Source of the DNA: Chryseobacterium sp. LAM-KRS1
GTDB lineage: Bacteria > Bacteroidota > Bacteroidia > Flavobacteriales > Weeksellaceae
Direction: 5' to 3'
NCBI RefSeq assembly: GCF_013184525.1
Contig: NZ_JAAOIZ010000002.1
Location: forward strand, 1 to 64,000
DNA: 64,000 bases
The position numbers and the translations under genes were made by a program. Below, in pieces: positions 1 to 9,851 of the stretch. Under the pieces are notes generated by a model, which saw only the letters and a list, made by a program, of their open reading frames with translations, was not told where the DNA came from and did not search any database. Position 1 is the stretch's first letter. Every line of letters begins with the position of its first letter.

Positions 1-230
1 TAATTTTCGCCTTTTCCTAATGCAAAAATGGCCGCTACAGCGCCCACAATCTGGAATAAAGCAGCCCCGGGAGCGTGCGTTACTTCTAATTTTACTGCAG
101 AAGATATGTACTCACCACAATCCCAGAAACTCAGCTTGGGTTCTATCGTTGATAAGTACGTGAAAAATGCAATGACGAAAATCACCCATCCTAAAACGGT
201 GTTCCATTGCCTAAAAGTCCAGTTTTTCAT
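1..230 (-). CDS. DUF2723 membrane protein, N-terminal fragment (cut by left edge)
   Basis: Reading leftward from the ATG at 228-230, the frame stays open to the window edge (about 76 codons). It begins MKNWTFRQWN, continues with a hydrophobic membrane segment at about residues 13-27, and then shows LSFWDCGEYISSAVKLEVTH followed by PGAALFQ. The FWDCGEYI...THAPGA block is the signature of DUF2723, a family of large polytopic membrane proteins of Bacteroidota related to protein-O-mannosyltransferase-like glycosyltransferases. By inference it would transfer sugar at the inner membrane. Only the first loop and first membrane segment are visible. The rightward frame over the same bases (28-237) is a shadow. 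It is divergent from the PLP gene at 455. Confidence 0.85.
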   Translation of the reverse strand, partial: MKNWTFRQWNTVLGWVIFVIAFFTYLSTIEPKLSFWDCGEYISSAVKLEVTHAPGAALFQIVGAVAAIFALGKGEN

Positions 231-415
231 AGTATAAAATCAATTACGCGAAAATAGGGCTTTTATATGATTTTATATCGATTTTAACAAATTTTTAAAA
301 TACTGGTGTGGTATTTGCGTTAATAAGTCTGTAACCATTGAGGAAGGAAAAATATCGATTTAAGTAATGACAGCTTAGAAATCAAACAAAAGTTTAGAAA
401 TTATTTATTTTTTTG

Positions 416-423
416 TATTTTTG
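416..423 (+). promoter_or_regulatory. -7 promoter element (TATTTTTG) for the PLP synthase gene
   Basis: An exact match to the Bacteroidota housekeeping -7 consensus TAnnTTTG lies 31 bp before the ATG at 455. No clear TTG -33 element is seen at the usual distance, so this rests on the -7 box and its position. Confidence 0.5.
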
Positions 424-454
424 CCCTCAGATTTTTATTGAAAAATAGCAAATA

Positions 455-1492
455 ATGAGTAATGTTTACGATAATATCCTTGGCCTAATAGGAAACACTC
501 CTATGGTGAAGCTAAATACTGTAACGAAAGATATTCCTGCAACTGTTTATGCCAAGTTAGAATCATATAATCCTGGACATTCCACTAAAGATAGAATCGC
601 ACTTCACATTATAGAAAACGCTGAGAAAAAAGGTTTATTAAAAGAAGATTCTGTAATTGTAGAGACCACCTCAGGGAATACAGGATTCTCTCTTGCAATG
701 GTTTGCATTATCAAAGGGTATAAATGCATTCTTGCTGTAAGTGACAAAACAAAACCTGAAAAGATTGCCTATCTTAAAGCTCTTGGAGCGGTAGTGTATG
801 TTTGCCCTGCTAACGTACCTGCGAATGATCCCCGATCCTATTATGAGGTTGCCAAAAGAGTGGCTTCTGAAACACCTAATTCTGTTTATATCAATCAATA
901 CTTTAATGAGTTGAATATTGATGCCCATTACCAGACTACCGGACCGGAAATCTGGGAGCAGACAGAAGGAAAAATCACACATCTTTTTGCATGTACAGGA
1001 ACCGGGGGAACTTTATCCGGGTCAGCAAAATTTTTAAAGGAAAAGAATCCGAATATCAAAATAATAGGAGTAGATGCAGACGGATCTATTCTGAAAAGTT
1101 ATCATGAAACCGGAGAAATCCATAAAGAAGATGTTCACCCCTATCAGATTGAAGGAATGGGAAAAAATCTTATTCCTGCCGCCTTACTTTTTGATAAAGT
1201 AGACCAGTTTGTAAGAGTGAATGATGAAATGTCTGCCTACAGAACCCGTGAAATAGCTCTAAAAGAGGCTATCATGGGAGGTTATACGACCGGAGCAGTT
1301 ACCCAGGCGCTTATACAATATGCCCAATCTAGCGAATTTTCAAAAGATGACCTGGTTGTATTAATTTATCCTGATCACGGATCAAGATACATTACCAAGG
1401 TATACAGCGACAAATGGATGGCGGAACAAGGTTTTGTAAACAATTGTGTTCACAACTACGATGAAGTTTTCAAGACAGAATTCATCAAATAG
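455..1492 (+). CDS. PLP-dependent cystathionine/cysteine-synthase-family enzyme; candidate cysteate synthase
   Basis: A fold-type II PLP enzyme of 345 residues. It has LIGNTPMVKL near the N-terminus, the PLP-binding lysine in GHSTKDR (K45; the family norm is SVKDR), the substrate loop TTSGNTG at 71-77, and the PLP-phosphate loop GTGGT at about 182-186. The C-terminal end (PDHGSRYITKVYSDKWM) resembles cystathionine beta-synthase more than CysK, but there is no haem domain and no CBS regulatory domain. Where CBS has GGSAG this protein has GGYTTGA, so substrate choice may differ. It is followed by a terminator hairpin and then by an alpha-oxoamine synthase. By context it could make cysteate for capnine lipids; ordinary O-acetylserine or cystathionine chemistry is the alternative. 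The family is secure; the substrate is inferred. Confidence 0.85.
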   Translation: MSNVYDNILGLIGNTPMVKLNTVTKDIPATVYAKLESYNPGHSTKDRIALHIIENAEKKGLLKEDSVIVETTSGNTGFSLAMVCIIKGYKCILAVSDKTKPEKIAYLKALGAVVYVCPANVPANDPRSYYEVAKRVASETPNSVYINQYFNELNIDAHYQTTGPEIWEQTEGKITHLFACTGTGGTLSGSAKFLKEKNPNIKIIGVDADGSILKSYHETGEIHKEDVHPYQIEGMGKNLIPAALLFDKVDQFVRVNDEMSAYRTREIALKEAIMGGYTTGAVTQALIQYAQSSEFSKDDLVVLIYPDHGSRYITKVYSDKWMAEQGFVNNCVHNYDEVFKTEFIK

Positions 1493-1512
1493 AAATAATT
1501 ACCATACAAATC

Positions 1513-1547
1513 AAGCCTTTTTTGTAGATCACAAAAGGCTTTTTTTA
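1513..1547 (+). terminator. Rho-independent terminator between the two PLP genes
   Basis: Arms AAGCCTTTT (1513-1521) and AAAAGGCTT (1533-1541) form a stem with an 11-base loop, followed by a T run. It lies 21 bp after the first gene and may limit read-through into the second. Confidence 0.7.
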
Positions 1548-1569
1548 ATTAAATAAAATCACTTATAAA

Positions 1570-2844
1570 ATGTTGGATATTTTTGAAAGAATAAAAGAAA
1601 ATCCAGGACCTCTTGGACAATTTGCAGATTATGGAGAAGGCTATTTTATTTTCCCGAGACTTGAAGGGCCAATCGGACCTAGAATGCAGTTTCAGGGAAG
1701 AGAAGTCATTTTCTGGAGTGCTAACGATTATTTAGGATTATGTAATCATCCTGAAGTTTTGGAAGCCGATGCAAAAGCCGCTGCTGAATACGGGATGTTT
1801 TATCCAATGGGAGCAAGAGCAATGTCAGGGGAAACAGAACAGCATTTACAACTGGAAAGGGAGCTTGCTGATTTTGTTCAGAAAGAATCTGCTTATTTAT
1901 TAAATTTCGGTTACCAGGGAATGGTTTCTACCATTGACGCTTTGGTTAGCAGAAATGATGTAATCGTATATGATGTAGATTCACATGCATGTATCGTAGA
2001 CGGGGTAAGACTTCACTCCGGAAAAAGATTTACCTATAGACACAATGATATCGAAAGTCTTGAAAAAAATCTTCAGAGAGCAACAAAAGTAGCTGAAGAA
2101 ACCGGTGGTGGTATTCTGGTAATTACAGAAGGGGTTTTCGGAATGAGAGGTCAGCAGGGGAAGCTTAAGGAAATCTGTGACCTGAAATCAAAATATAACT
2201 TCAGACTTCTTGTAGATGACGCTCATGGATTCGGAACTCTTGGAAAAACAGGAGCCGGAGCTGGTGAAGAACAAGGATGTCAGGATAAAATCGATGTATA
2301 TTTCTCTACTTTCGCTAAGTCAATGGCAGGTTTCGGAGCTTTCATTGCCGGAGATAAAGAAATCATCAGATACTTAAAATTCAACTTAAGATCACAAATC
2401 TTTGCAAAATCCCTAACGATGCCAATGGTTATCGGAGGGCTTAAAAGATTAGAGCTTTTAAGAACAAGACCTGAAATTAAAGCTAAACTTTGGGAAAACA
2501 CCTATAAACTGCAAAACGGTCTTAAAGAAAGAGGTTTCAACATTGGAGACAGTAATACTTGCGTAACGCCAGTAATGATGCAGGGAACACCGGTAGAAGC
2601 AACTCTTTTGGTTAAAGATTTAAGAGAAATTTACGGAATTTTCACATCTGTAGTTGTTTACCCGGTAATTCCTAAAGGAATGATATTACTAAGATTGATT
2701 CCAACAGCGTCTCATACAGATGCTGAGATCAATGAAACATTAGCTGCCTTTGAAGCTATTCACGATAAACTGGTGGGTGGTCATTATAAGGAGCAAGCTG
2801 ATAATTATCTGAAGGAGAACAACGTTCAGTTTAAAGAAATTTAA
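1570..2844 (+). CDS. Alpha-oxoamine synthase (serine palmitoyltransferase/cysteate acyltransferase type)
   Basis: A fold-type I PLP enzyme of 424 residues that condenses an amino acid with an acyl thioester, releasing CO2. Visible landmarks are FWSANDYLGL at about residue 48, DSHACIVDG with the PLP-stacking His at about 140, VDDAHGFGTLG at about 215, and the PLP lysine K250 in STFAKSMAG. The family includes KBL, BioF, serine palmitoyltransferase and the Flavobacterium johnsoniae cysteate acyltransferase (Fjoh_2419) needed for capnine lipids. At 424 residues it is longer than typical BioF/KBL enzymes (about 390-400), with an extra C-terminal tail. The cysteine-synthase-like gene just upstream favours a sphingolipid- or sulfonolipid-type role. 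Glycine C-acetyltransferase, a common automatic label, cannot be excluded. Confidence 0.88.
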   Translation: MLDIFERIKENPGPLGQFADYGEGYFIFPRLEGPIGPRMQFQGREVIFWSANDYLGLCNHPEVLEADAKAAAEYGMFYPMGARAMSGETEQHLQLERELADFVQKESAYLLNFGYQGMVSTIDALVSRNDVIVYDVDSHACIVDGVRLHSGKRFTYRHNDIESLEKNLQRATKVAEETGGGILVITEGVFGMRGQQGKLKEICDLKSKYNFRLLVDDAHGFGTLGKTGAGAGEEQGCQDKIDVYFSTFAKSMAGFGAFIAGDKEIIRYLKFNLRSQIFAKSLTMPMVIGGLKRLELLRTRPEIKAKLWENTYKLQNGLKERGFNIGDSNTCVTPVMMQGTPVEATLLVKDLREIYGIFTSVVVYPVIPKGMILLRLIPTASHTDAEINETLAAFEAIHDKLVGGHYKEQADNYLKENNVQFKEI

Positions 2845-2852
2845 AACAATAC

Positions 2853-2885
2853 AAAAGGCCATTTGAAATACAATGGCCTTTTTAT
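2853..2885 (+). terminator. Rho-independent terminator
   Basis: Arms AAAAGGCCATT (2853-2863) and AATGGCCTTTT (2872-2882) close on an 8-base loop and run into a short T tract 9 bp after the alpha-oxoamine synthase stop. Confidence 0.8.
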
Positions 2886-2974
2886 CTATAATCCACTTCT
2901 GAATGGGTGGTAAGTATCTGTCTTTTAATTTTTTAAAAGTCATTATTTTATCTAATAGATTGATATCAAAATAG

Positions 2975-3442
2975 ATGTATATGAGAAATTCCAGAAATAT
3001 TAAAACAGCAATTATCGGCCTGTTTTTTACGCTTTTCTTTACAACAGCTAATGCCCAGCATTCTTATATAGATAACCATAAAGATATTGCAGCAGATCTC
3101 TCAAAACAATACGGGATTCCAAGCTCGATCATACTCGCCATAGCTATTGTGGAGTCCGGAGCCGGAACCAGCAAGGCTAGCAAAACCCTTAATAATCACT
3201 TTGGTATTTTGGGAAGGAACGATGTTAATAATTCTAAATTTAAAAGCTTTAGTACCGTTCGCGAAAGCTATGAAGCTTTTTGCCGTATACTTTCCAAAAA
3301 GAAAATTTATACCCGGTTAAAAGATAATAACAACAGTAACGATTGGGTTAAAGCTATTGCTTCCACAGGTTATTCTACCAAACCTAATGAATGGATAAAG
3401 AAAATAAATTCTACCATTGCTAAATTCGGCTTACAAAAATAA
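2975..3442 (+). CDS. Secreted glucosaminidase (GH73-like) peptidoglycan hydrolase
   Basis: 155 residues with a Sec signal peptide (basic MYMRNSRNIK, hydrophobic run, likely cleavage after NAQ at about residue 28). The mature part is a minimal GH73/FlgJ-like domain: QYGIPSSIILAIAIVESGAGTS carries the catalytic-type Glu in AIVESG. LNNHFGILGR, the FSTVRESYEAF block and the GYSTKPNEW segment follow, as in N-acetylmuramidase/glucosaminidase proteins. There is no LysM or SH3 domain. It probably cleaves peptidoglycan in the periplasm. The start could be the ATG at 2975 or the one at 2981; both leave the signal peptide intact. It stands alone between a terminator and the promoter of the radical SAM gene. 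Confidence 0.85.
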   Translation: MYMRNSRNIKTAIIGLFFTLFFTTANAQHSYIDNHKDIAADLSKQYGIPSSIILAIAIVESGAGTSKASKTLNNHFGILGRNDVNNSKFKSFSTVRESYEAFCRILSKKKIYTRLKDNNNSNDWVKAIASTGYSTKPNEWIKKINSTIAKFGLQK

Positions 3443-3494
3443 GTTCAATTCATCTTTTACAGGCCATTAATTTTTTTGTATGATATAGATGTGA

Positions 3495-3502
3495 TAATTT
3501 TG
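3495..3502 (+). promoter_or_regulatory. -7 promoter element (TAATTTTG) for the radical SAM gene
   Basis: An exact TAnnTTTG match 14 bp before the TTG start at 3517. It implies a leader of about 10 bases and rules out any start further upstream. Confidence 0.6.
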
Positions 3503-3516
3503 CAAAAAAATTCCTA

Positions 3517-5706
3517 TTGAAAGATCTTCTTCTGATTACTCCGCCTTTTACCCAGCTTAATACTCCTTATCCTGCCACGGCTTATATTAAAGGTTTTTTA
3601 AATACCAAAAATATTACCAGCTATCAGATCGATTTGGGGATTGAAGTTATTTTGGAACTTTTTTCAAAAGAGGGTCTTCAGAACATTTTTTCCAGGAAAA
3701 TTGATCTTGAAAAGTTGTCAGAAAATACCCAAAGGATTTTCGCTCTAAGGGATGAATATATAAAAACCATTGATCAGGTCATTCATTTCCTGCAAGGTAA
3801 AAATGCCACTTTGGCCCGCCAGATCTGTAGCATGAATTTTTTACCGGAAGCTTCCCGGTTCAATCAGCTGGATGATATGGAATTTGCTTTCGGAAACATG
3901 GGGCTTCAGGATAAAGCAAAACACTTGGCCACATTGTATTTGGAGGATCTATCTGATTATATTGTTGAAAATATAGATTCCGATTTTGGTTTCAGCCGGT
4001 ATGCAGAACGCCTGGGGAAAAGTGCCAATTCTTTTGACGAGCTATATTCCAAATTATCAGACCGGCAAACATTTATCGATGATATTACATTAGAAATTTT
4101 AGCGGAAAAGCTACAGACCGTACAACCCAAGCTTGTCTGTTTCTCTATCCCCTTTCCGGGGAATTTGTACTCCGCTTTTCGATGTGCCCAATACATCAAG
4201 AAAAATTTCCCAAACATTAAAACAGCGATGGGTGGTGGCTTTCCAAACACGGAATTAAGGGAAATAAAAGACCCCAGGGTTTTCGAATTCTTCGATTTTA
4301 TTACTTTAGATGATGGCGAACTCCCAATTGAGCTTCTTTATAACCATCTAAATAACCCAACTGAAGAAGCCGAATTTAAAAGAACTTTCCTCATTGAGAA
4401 CCATACGGTAACTTATAAGAATAACTCTAAACGACACGACTATAAACAGGCACAGGTCGGAACACCTGAATATACAGATCTTTTACTCGATCAATATATT
4501 TCAGTCATTGAAATTGCCAACCCAATGCACAGTCTGTGGAGCGACGGAAGATGGAACAAGCTTACAATGGCTCATGGATGCTATTGGGGAAAATGTACTT
4601 TTTGTGATATTTCGCTGGATTACATAAGAATCTACGAGCCTGTTTCTGCAAAAATCCTCGTCGACAGGATGGAAGAGCTGATTAAAGAAACTGGAGAAAC
4701 CGGTTTTCATTTTGTGGATGAAGCTGCCCCACCCGCTTTAATGAGAGAAGTTGCGCTGGAAATTTTGCGCAGGAATCTCGTCGTGACCTGGTGGACCAAT
4801 ATCCGTTTTGAAAAGAGTTTTACCCGAGATCTTTGTTTTTTACTGAAGCTTTCAGGTTGTGTTGCTGTTTCAGGAGGATTGGAAGTAGCCAGTGACCGTC
4901 TTTTAAAATTGATTGATAAAGGGATTTCCGTTGATCAGGTGGCTCAGGTTACAAGAAATTTCACTGAAGCCGGTATAATGATCCATGCCTACCTTATGTA
5001 CGGCTACCCTACCCAAACTGTACAGGAAACAATTGATTCACTGGAAATGGTACGGCAGCTCTTTGAAATGGGAATTCTGCAAAGTGGATTCTGGCATCAG
5101 TTTGCCATGACGGCTCATTCTCCGGTGGGTTTACATCCTGAAGAATTTGGCGTTACTCCTATTAAACAGGAAATTTTATTTGCCAATAACGATATTGATT
5201 TTACAGATAAAACAGGAATTGACCATAGTAAATTCAGTTTCGGATTAAAAAAATCGCTTTTCAATTATATGCACGGAATCAATTTTGATATCCCATTACA
5301 GGATTGGTTTGATTTTAAAATTCCCAAAACAACCATTCACCCCGATTATATCCACGATTGCCTTTTAGAAGAAGATCATTTTGTTTTTAAAGGAAACTCA
5401 AAGGTTATTTTTATGGACAGAAATGTTGTTGCCGAGAATTACATAAAAACAAAGAAACAAAATTCGTGGGCATATACGCAACTGACATTCCATTTAAAAA
5501 CAAATATCGTAAAAATAGATCTGGAGCAGCCAAAAGCAGAATGGCTCATGAAAGTGCTTGCGGAAAACGCCATTGAAAATGCAAAAAAGACAACCCTGCA
5601 ACAGCTTAAAATTCAGTTTGAAGAGAACTTCGAGGATTTTGAACTGTTCTGGTTTTCAAAACCTATACAGCAACTTAAAGATAATGGTGTCATTTTAAGT
5701 TTGTAG
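3517..5706 (+). CDS. Radical SAM protein with N-terminal B12-binding-like region
   Basis: 729 residues beginning at a TTG codon, supported by the -7 box just upstream and the immediate conserved-looking start KDLLLITPPFTQLNTPYPA. Residues 1-330 look like the cobalamin-binding-type N-terminal region of B12 radical SAM proteins (PPF..., later VCFSIPFPGNLYSAFRCAQYIKK and AMGGGFPNTELRE), but no canonical DxHxxG motif for base-off B12 was found. The SAM cluster motif is GCYWGKCTFC with cysteines 355, 360 and 363, which is CX4CX2C rather than the usual CX3CX2C. Further landmarks are GGLEVASDRLLKLIDKG and AYLMYGYPTQT. The C-terminal 150 residues are not recognised. The substrate is unknown. No RiPP precursor or lipid gene is adjacent, so the role cannot be named. 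Confidence 0.8.
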   Translation: MKDLLLITPPFTQLNTPYPATAYIKGFLNTKNITSYQIDLGIEVILELFSKEGLQNIFSRKIDLEKLSENTQRIFALRDEYIKTIDQVIHFLQGKNATLARQICSMNFLPEASRFNQLDDMEFAFGNMGLQDKAKHLATLYLEDLSDYIVENIDSDFGFSRYAERLGKSANSFDELYSKLSDRQTFIDDITLEILAEKLQTVQPKLVCFSIPFPGNLYSAFRCAQYIKKNFPNIKTAMGGGFPNTELREIKDPRVFEFFDFITLDDGELPIELLYNHLNNPTEEAEFKRTFLIENHTVTYKNNSKRHDYKQAQVGTPEYTDLLLDQYISVIEIANPMHSLWSDGRWNKLTMAHGCYWGKCTFCDISLDYIRIYEPVSAKILVDRMEELIKETGETGFHFVDEAAPPALMREVALEILRRNLVVTWWTNIRFEKSFTRDLCFLLKLSGCVAVSGGLEVASDRLLKLIDKGISVDQVAQVTRNFTEAGIMIHAYLMYGYPTQTVQETIDSLEMVRQLFEMGILQSGFWHQFAMTAHSPVGLHPEEFGVTPIKQEILFANNDIDFTDKTGIDHSKFSFGLKKSLFNYMHGINFDIPLQDWFDFKIPKTTIHPDYIHDCLLEEDHFVFKGNSKVIFMDRNVVAENYIKTKKQNSWAYTQLTFHLKTNIVKIDLEQPKAEWLMKVLAENAIENAKKTTLQQLKIQFEENFEDFELFWFSKPIQQLKDNGVILSL

Positions 5707-5831
5707 TTTCTAATTGAAAAGTTTACCGGGACCTTTAGCTCATCCGAATTTATATCCAAATTCTGATTGATTTTTATAAATGAATCAAACCTGGCATTCC
5801 ATAGACAATTAAATTATTAAACACTAAACTT

Positions 5832-6650
5832 TTATTTCTCTACCCCATCTTTTACGACCTGCCCTACAACAACCTTTTCCTGAATTTTAATAAAATTCGG
5901 ATCTAAAATTGCCATCCGTTCTGCAATAGCTTTATAGGTCGGAAATTTTAAAATTGAAGCCCTTCCGGACATTTCCCTGTACAATGTAAAACTTTTTCCA
6001 CCGGCTGTTTTGATCTGCTTGGTAGTGGTAATGTATTTGCCAATATATTTGCTCTTGGCATCATAGATTTCAATATCTACAAATGTTTTCTCAGCAATCT
6101 TATCATCAGATCCGAAGCTTACCGGCAAATTCGTAAAATATCCGACCGGGACACCATTGCTGAGAATTTCCCCTACATTGTTGACTTCAATTTTCATCTT
6201 GTCAATTTTACTCCGTATGGAATAAGCATCCTTGGTTTTAGTATCAAGCTTTCTTTTGGGTGTATTTTGAAAAAGATCATCTAAATTCTTAACATTAATG
6301 CCTTTGTTATCAATGATCTTGAGGTCTTTTATACAAGTATATACTGCAGATCTTTCTTCACCGGAAAAGGCTGAAGGAGAGCTGTAATCCAACTCAATGG
6401 TCTTATCCCTGTTGTATACCCTGTTCAATTTTATGTAACTGTCTCTTACAGAATCCACGACGCTTTTATCAACAAATTCTATTGTATAAATAGGCGTCTC
6501 CTTCAAATCCATAAAAGTGTACTCACTTGATTTATTTGAAATTTTAGCAACATGTACTCCATCAAGACTTATAATACCCCTTTTGGTTTTAAAATTCTGG
6601 GCGTTTAATACAATTCCCATCATCATAAACAACATGATCATACTCCTCAT
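5832..6650 (-). CDS. Exported protein of unknown function
   Basis: 272 residues. The N-terminus MRSMIMLFMMMGIVLNAQ is a short Sec signal peptide ending in a typical flavobacterial NAQ cleavage site; several Met codons make the exact start uncertain within about 10 residues. The mature protein is rich in Lys, Asp and Ser and beta-strand-like, with repeated V/I-D-K patterns and no recognised motif. There is no C-terminal T9SS domain and no lipobox, so it is probably periplasmic or surface-linked. It lies downstream of the atpDC terminator and ends convergently with the radical SAM gene. Confidence 0.7.
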   Translation of the reverse strand: MRSMIMLFMMMGIVLNAQNFKTKRGIISLDGVHVAKISNKSSEYTFMDLKETPIYTIEFVDKSVVDSVRDSYIKLNRVYNRDKTIELDYSSPSAFSGEERSAVYTCIKDLKIIDNKGINVKNLDDLFQNTPKRKLDTKTKDAYSIRSKIDKMKIEVNNVGEILSNGVPVGYFTNLPVSFGSDDKIAEKTFVDIEIYDAKSKYIGKYITTTKQIKTAGGKSFTLYREMSGRASILKFPTYKAIAERMAILDPNFIKIQEKVVVGQVVKDGVEK

Positions 6651-6670
6651 AAAATCAGATTTACATTACA

Positions 6671-6700
6671 TAAAAAAAAGTGTAACCAAAGTTACACTTT
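6671..6700 (-). terminator. Terminator of atpD-atpC
   Basis: Arms AAAGTGTAAC (6677-6686) and GTTACACTTT (6691-6700) with loop CAAA. The A run at 6672-6679 is the U tract on the leftward transcript, 30 bp after the atpC stop. Confidence 0.8.
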
Positions 6701-6729
6701 CTTGAAAATATATTTAGCTTTTCATTTAA

Positions 6730-7011
6730 TTACTCACAAAGGATAATTCCTTTATTATGATTAAATTCTACAACACCGCTTTTGATAGAATAAGAAAAAA
6801 CAGAATCTTTTTCATTCTCTCTGGTAAGGTTCTTGGCATAAGCTTCATCGACAGAATTCACAAACAGCTTTACTTTACCATTAATTAATGAAGAAACGAT
6901 TCCTGCGTGGTTTTTCATGATGTGAAATTCACCATTTTTTCCCGGAAGTAAAACAGAGTTTACCTCGCCTTCAAAAACTACGTATTCTGGTGTTAAAATT
7001 TTTATATTCAT
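6730..7011 (-). CDS. atpC: ATP synthase F1 subunit epsilon
   Basis: 93 residues, matching the N-terminal beta-sandwich of F1 epsilon: MNIKILTPEYVVFEGEVNSVLLPGKNGEFHIMKNHAGIV, with the characteristic LPGKNGEF...NHAG block that contacts the rotor. It is shorter than the E. coli subunit (about 138) because the C-terminal helical hairpin is missing, which is usual in Bacteroidota. It lies 89 bp downstream of atpD and presumably shares its transcript. Confidence 0.93.
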   Translation of the reverse strand: MNIKILTPEYVVFEGEVNSVLLPGKNGEFHIMKNHAGIVSSLINGKVKLFVNSVDEAYAKNLTRENEKDSVFSYSIKSGVVEFNHNKGIILCE

Positions 7012-7100
7012 TTTAATTTAGATTAAAAGATTTCAGATCTCAGATTTCAGACAACCTTTAAAGTCTCATGTCTAGTATCTGATATCTCATGTCTAACTTA
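7012..7100. repeat. Degenerate short-repeat spacer between atpD and atpC
   Basis: This 89-bp spacer is built of repeated words: GATTTCAGA twice near 7030-7052 and TCTCATGTCTA twice near 7065-7096. It resembles decayed microsatellite-like spacer DNA of the kind seen elsewhere in this window rather than a regulatory structure. Confidence 0.5.
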
Positions 7101-8659
<1,559 letters not shown>

Positions 8660-8903
8660 TTGGTAAAAAAAAGATTTTTATCATGCTTTTCTGATCAGAT
8701 GAACAGAATCGGAAATCAAAATTCAGGTACAAAATTCACTGTTAAAAATCTCAAACAGGCTGATTAAAATTTAACAATTGATAATTTATACTGTTATTCA
8801 TTCACAAAAATTAAAATTGACAACAATTCACAGACAGCAAATTATCGAAATTGTTCATTGAAAATAACTCTTACTATATAATAATAGATAATTTTAAAGG
8901 TTT
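8660..8903. other. AT-rich intergenic region with no recognised content
   Basis: This region lies between the divergent promoters of atpD and ribF. No ORF, hairpin terminator or riboswitch-like structure was seen. Confidence 0.6.
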
Positions 8904-8911
8904 TATATTTG
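8904..8911 (+). promoter_or_regulatory. -7 promoter element (TATATTTG) for ribF
   Basis: An exact TAnnTTTG match ending 19 bp before the TTG start codon at 8931. It supports that start, because any upstream start would fall inside the promoter. Confidence 0.65.
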
Positions 8912-8930
8912 CAGTCAAATTTTTTCCGTT

Positions 8931-9851
8931 TTGAAAGTTTTCAAGAATTTTAATGACTATTCCGCGCAAAAGCCTTTAGCACTGTCTTTAGGAATGTTCG
9001 ACGGGGTACATTTGGGACATAAATGCATTATCGATGAACTAAAAAAAATAGGGGCAGAAAACCACTTGGAAACTGCGATCCTTACTTTTTGGCCACATCC
9101 GAGATTTGTTTTTAATCCCAATGAAGATTTAAAACTTTTAAATACCCTGGATGAAAAAAAATTGTTGATCGATAAATATGGGATCAATAATTTGTTTTTA
9201 AAAGAATTTGATGAAGAATTCAGAAATCTTACAGGAGAAGAGTTTGTTCGCCAGATCCTTATAGATAAGCTGAATGTAAAATACCTTATTATAGGATATG
9301 ACCATTCTTTTGGAAAAAATAAAAGCGGAAATTTTGAACTTCTCCAAAAACTGTCTAAAGAATTGGATTTTGAAGTGGAACAAATGGAAGCCATCAATAT
9401 CCACGAAAATAATATCAGTTCTACAAAAATCAGAAATGCTCTCTTAGCGGGAAATATTGTAGAAGCTAATGAAATGCTTGGCTACTCCTACTCTGTTTCA
9501 GGAAAAGTAGTTCATGGCAAGAAAATAGGAAGAACTATTGGCTATCCTACCGCTAATATCAGTACCGAATCCATTAAGTTATTGCCTAAAAAAGGAGCAT
9601 ATATTGTTGAAGTTTATATTAAAGGGCAGCCATTTAAAGGAATGCTCAGTATAGGAACCAATCCAACTGTAAACGGCGATGCACTAACGGTTGAAGTGTA
9701 TATCCTAAATTTCAACGAGGACATCTACGATCAGGAGATCACTGTAAAATTCAGGGATTTTCTTCATGAAGAAATCAAATTCGAAGGTCTTGAAAAATTG
9801 ATCGAAAGATTGGATGAAGATAAAAGACTTACTGAAAATTTTGCTTTCTAA
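8931..9851 (+). CDS. ribF: Bifunctional riboflavin kinase / FAD synthetase
   Basis: 306 residues, the usual length. The N-terminal FMN adenylyltransferase domain shows LGMFDGVHLGHK (nucleotide-binding HxGH-type motif) at about residue 21 and ISSTKIRNALLAGNI at about 162. The C-terminal flavokinase domain shows GKVVHGKKIGRTIGYPTANI, GMLSIGTNPT and the EVYILNF block. It converts riboflavin to FMN and FAD in the cytoplasm. Initiation is at TTG, fixed by the -7 box at 8904-8911. Its stop overlaps the convergent MmcQ/YjbR gene by 4 bp. Confidence 0.97.
   Translation: MKVFKNFNDYSAQKPLALSLGMFDGVHLGHKCIIDELKKIGAENHLETAILTFWPHPRFVFNPNEDLKLLNTLDEKKLLIDKYGINNLFLKEFDEEFRNLTGEEFVRQILIDKLNVKYLIIGYDHSFGKNKSGNFELLQKLSKELDFEVEQMEAINIHENNISSTKIRNALLAGNIVEANEMLGYSYSVSGKVVHGKKIGRTIGYPTANISTESIKLLPKKGAYIVEVYIKGQPFKGMLSIGTNPTVNGDALTVEVYILNFNEDIYDQEITVKFRDFLHEEIKFEGLEKLIERLDEDKRLTENFAF

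Noticed and set aside
28-237. A rightward 69-codon ORF at the left edge
   Set aside because: It is the shadow of the leftward DUF2723 N-terminus, which has a recognisable family motif.
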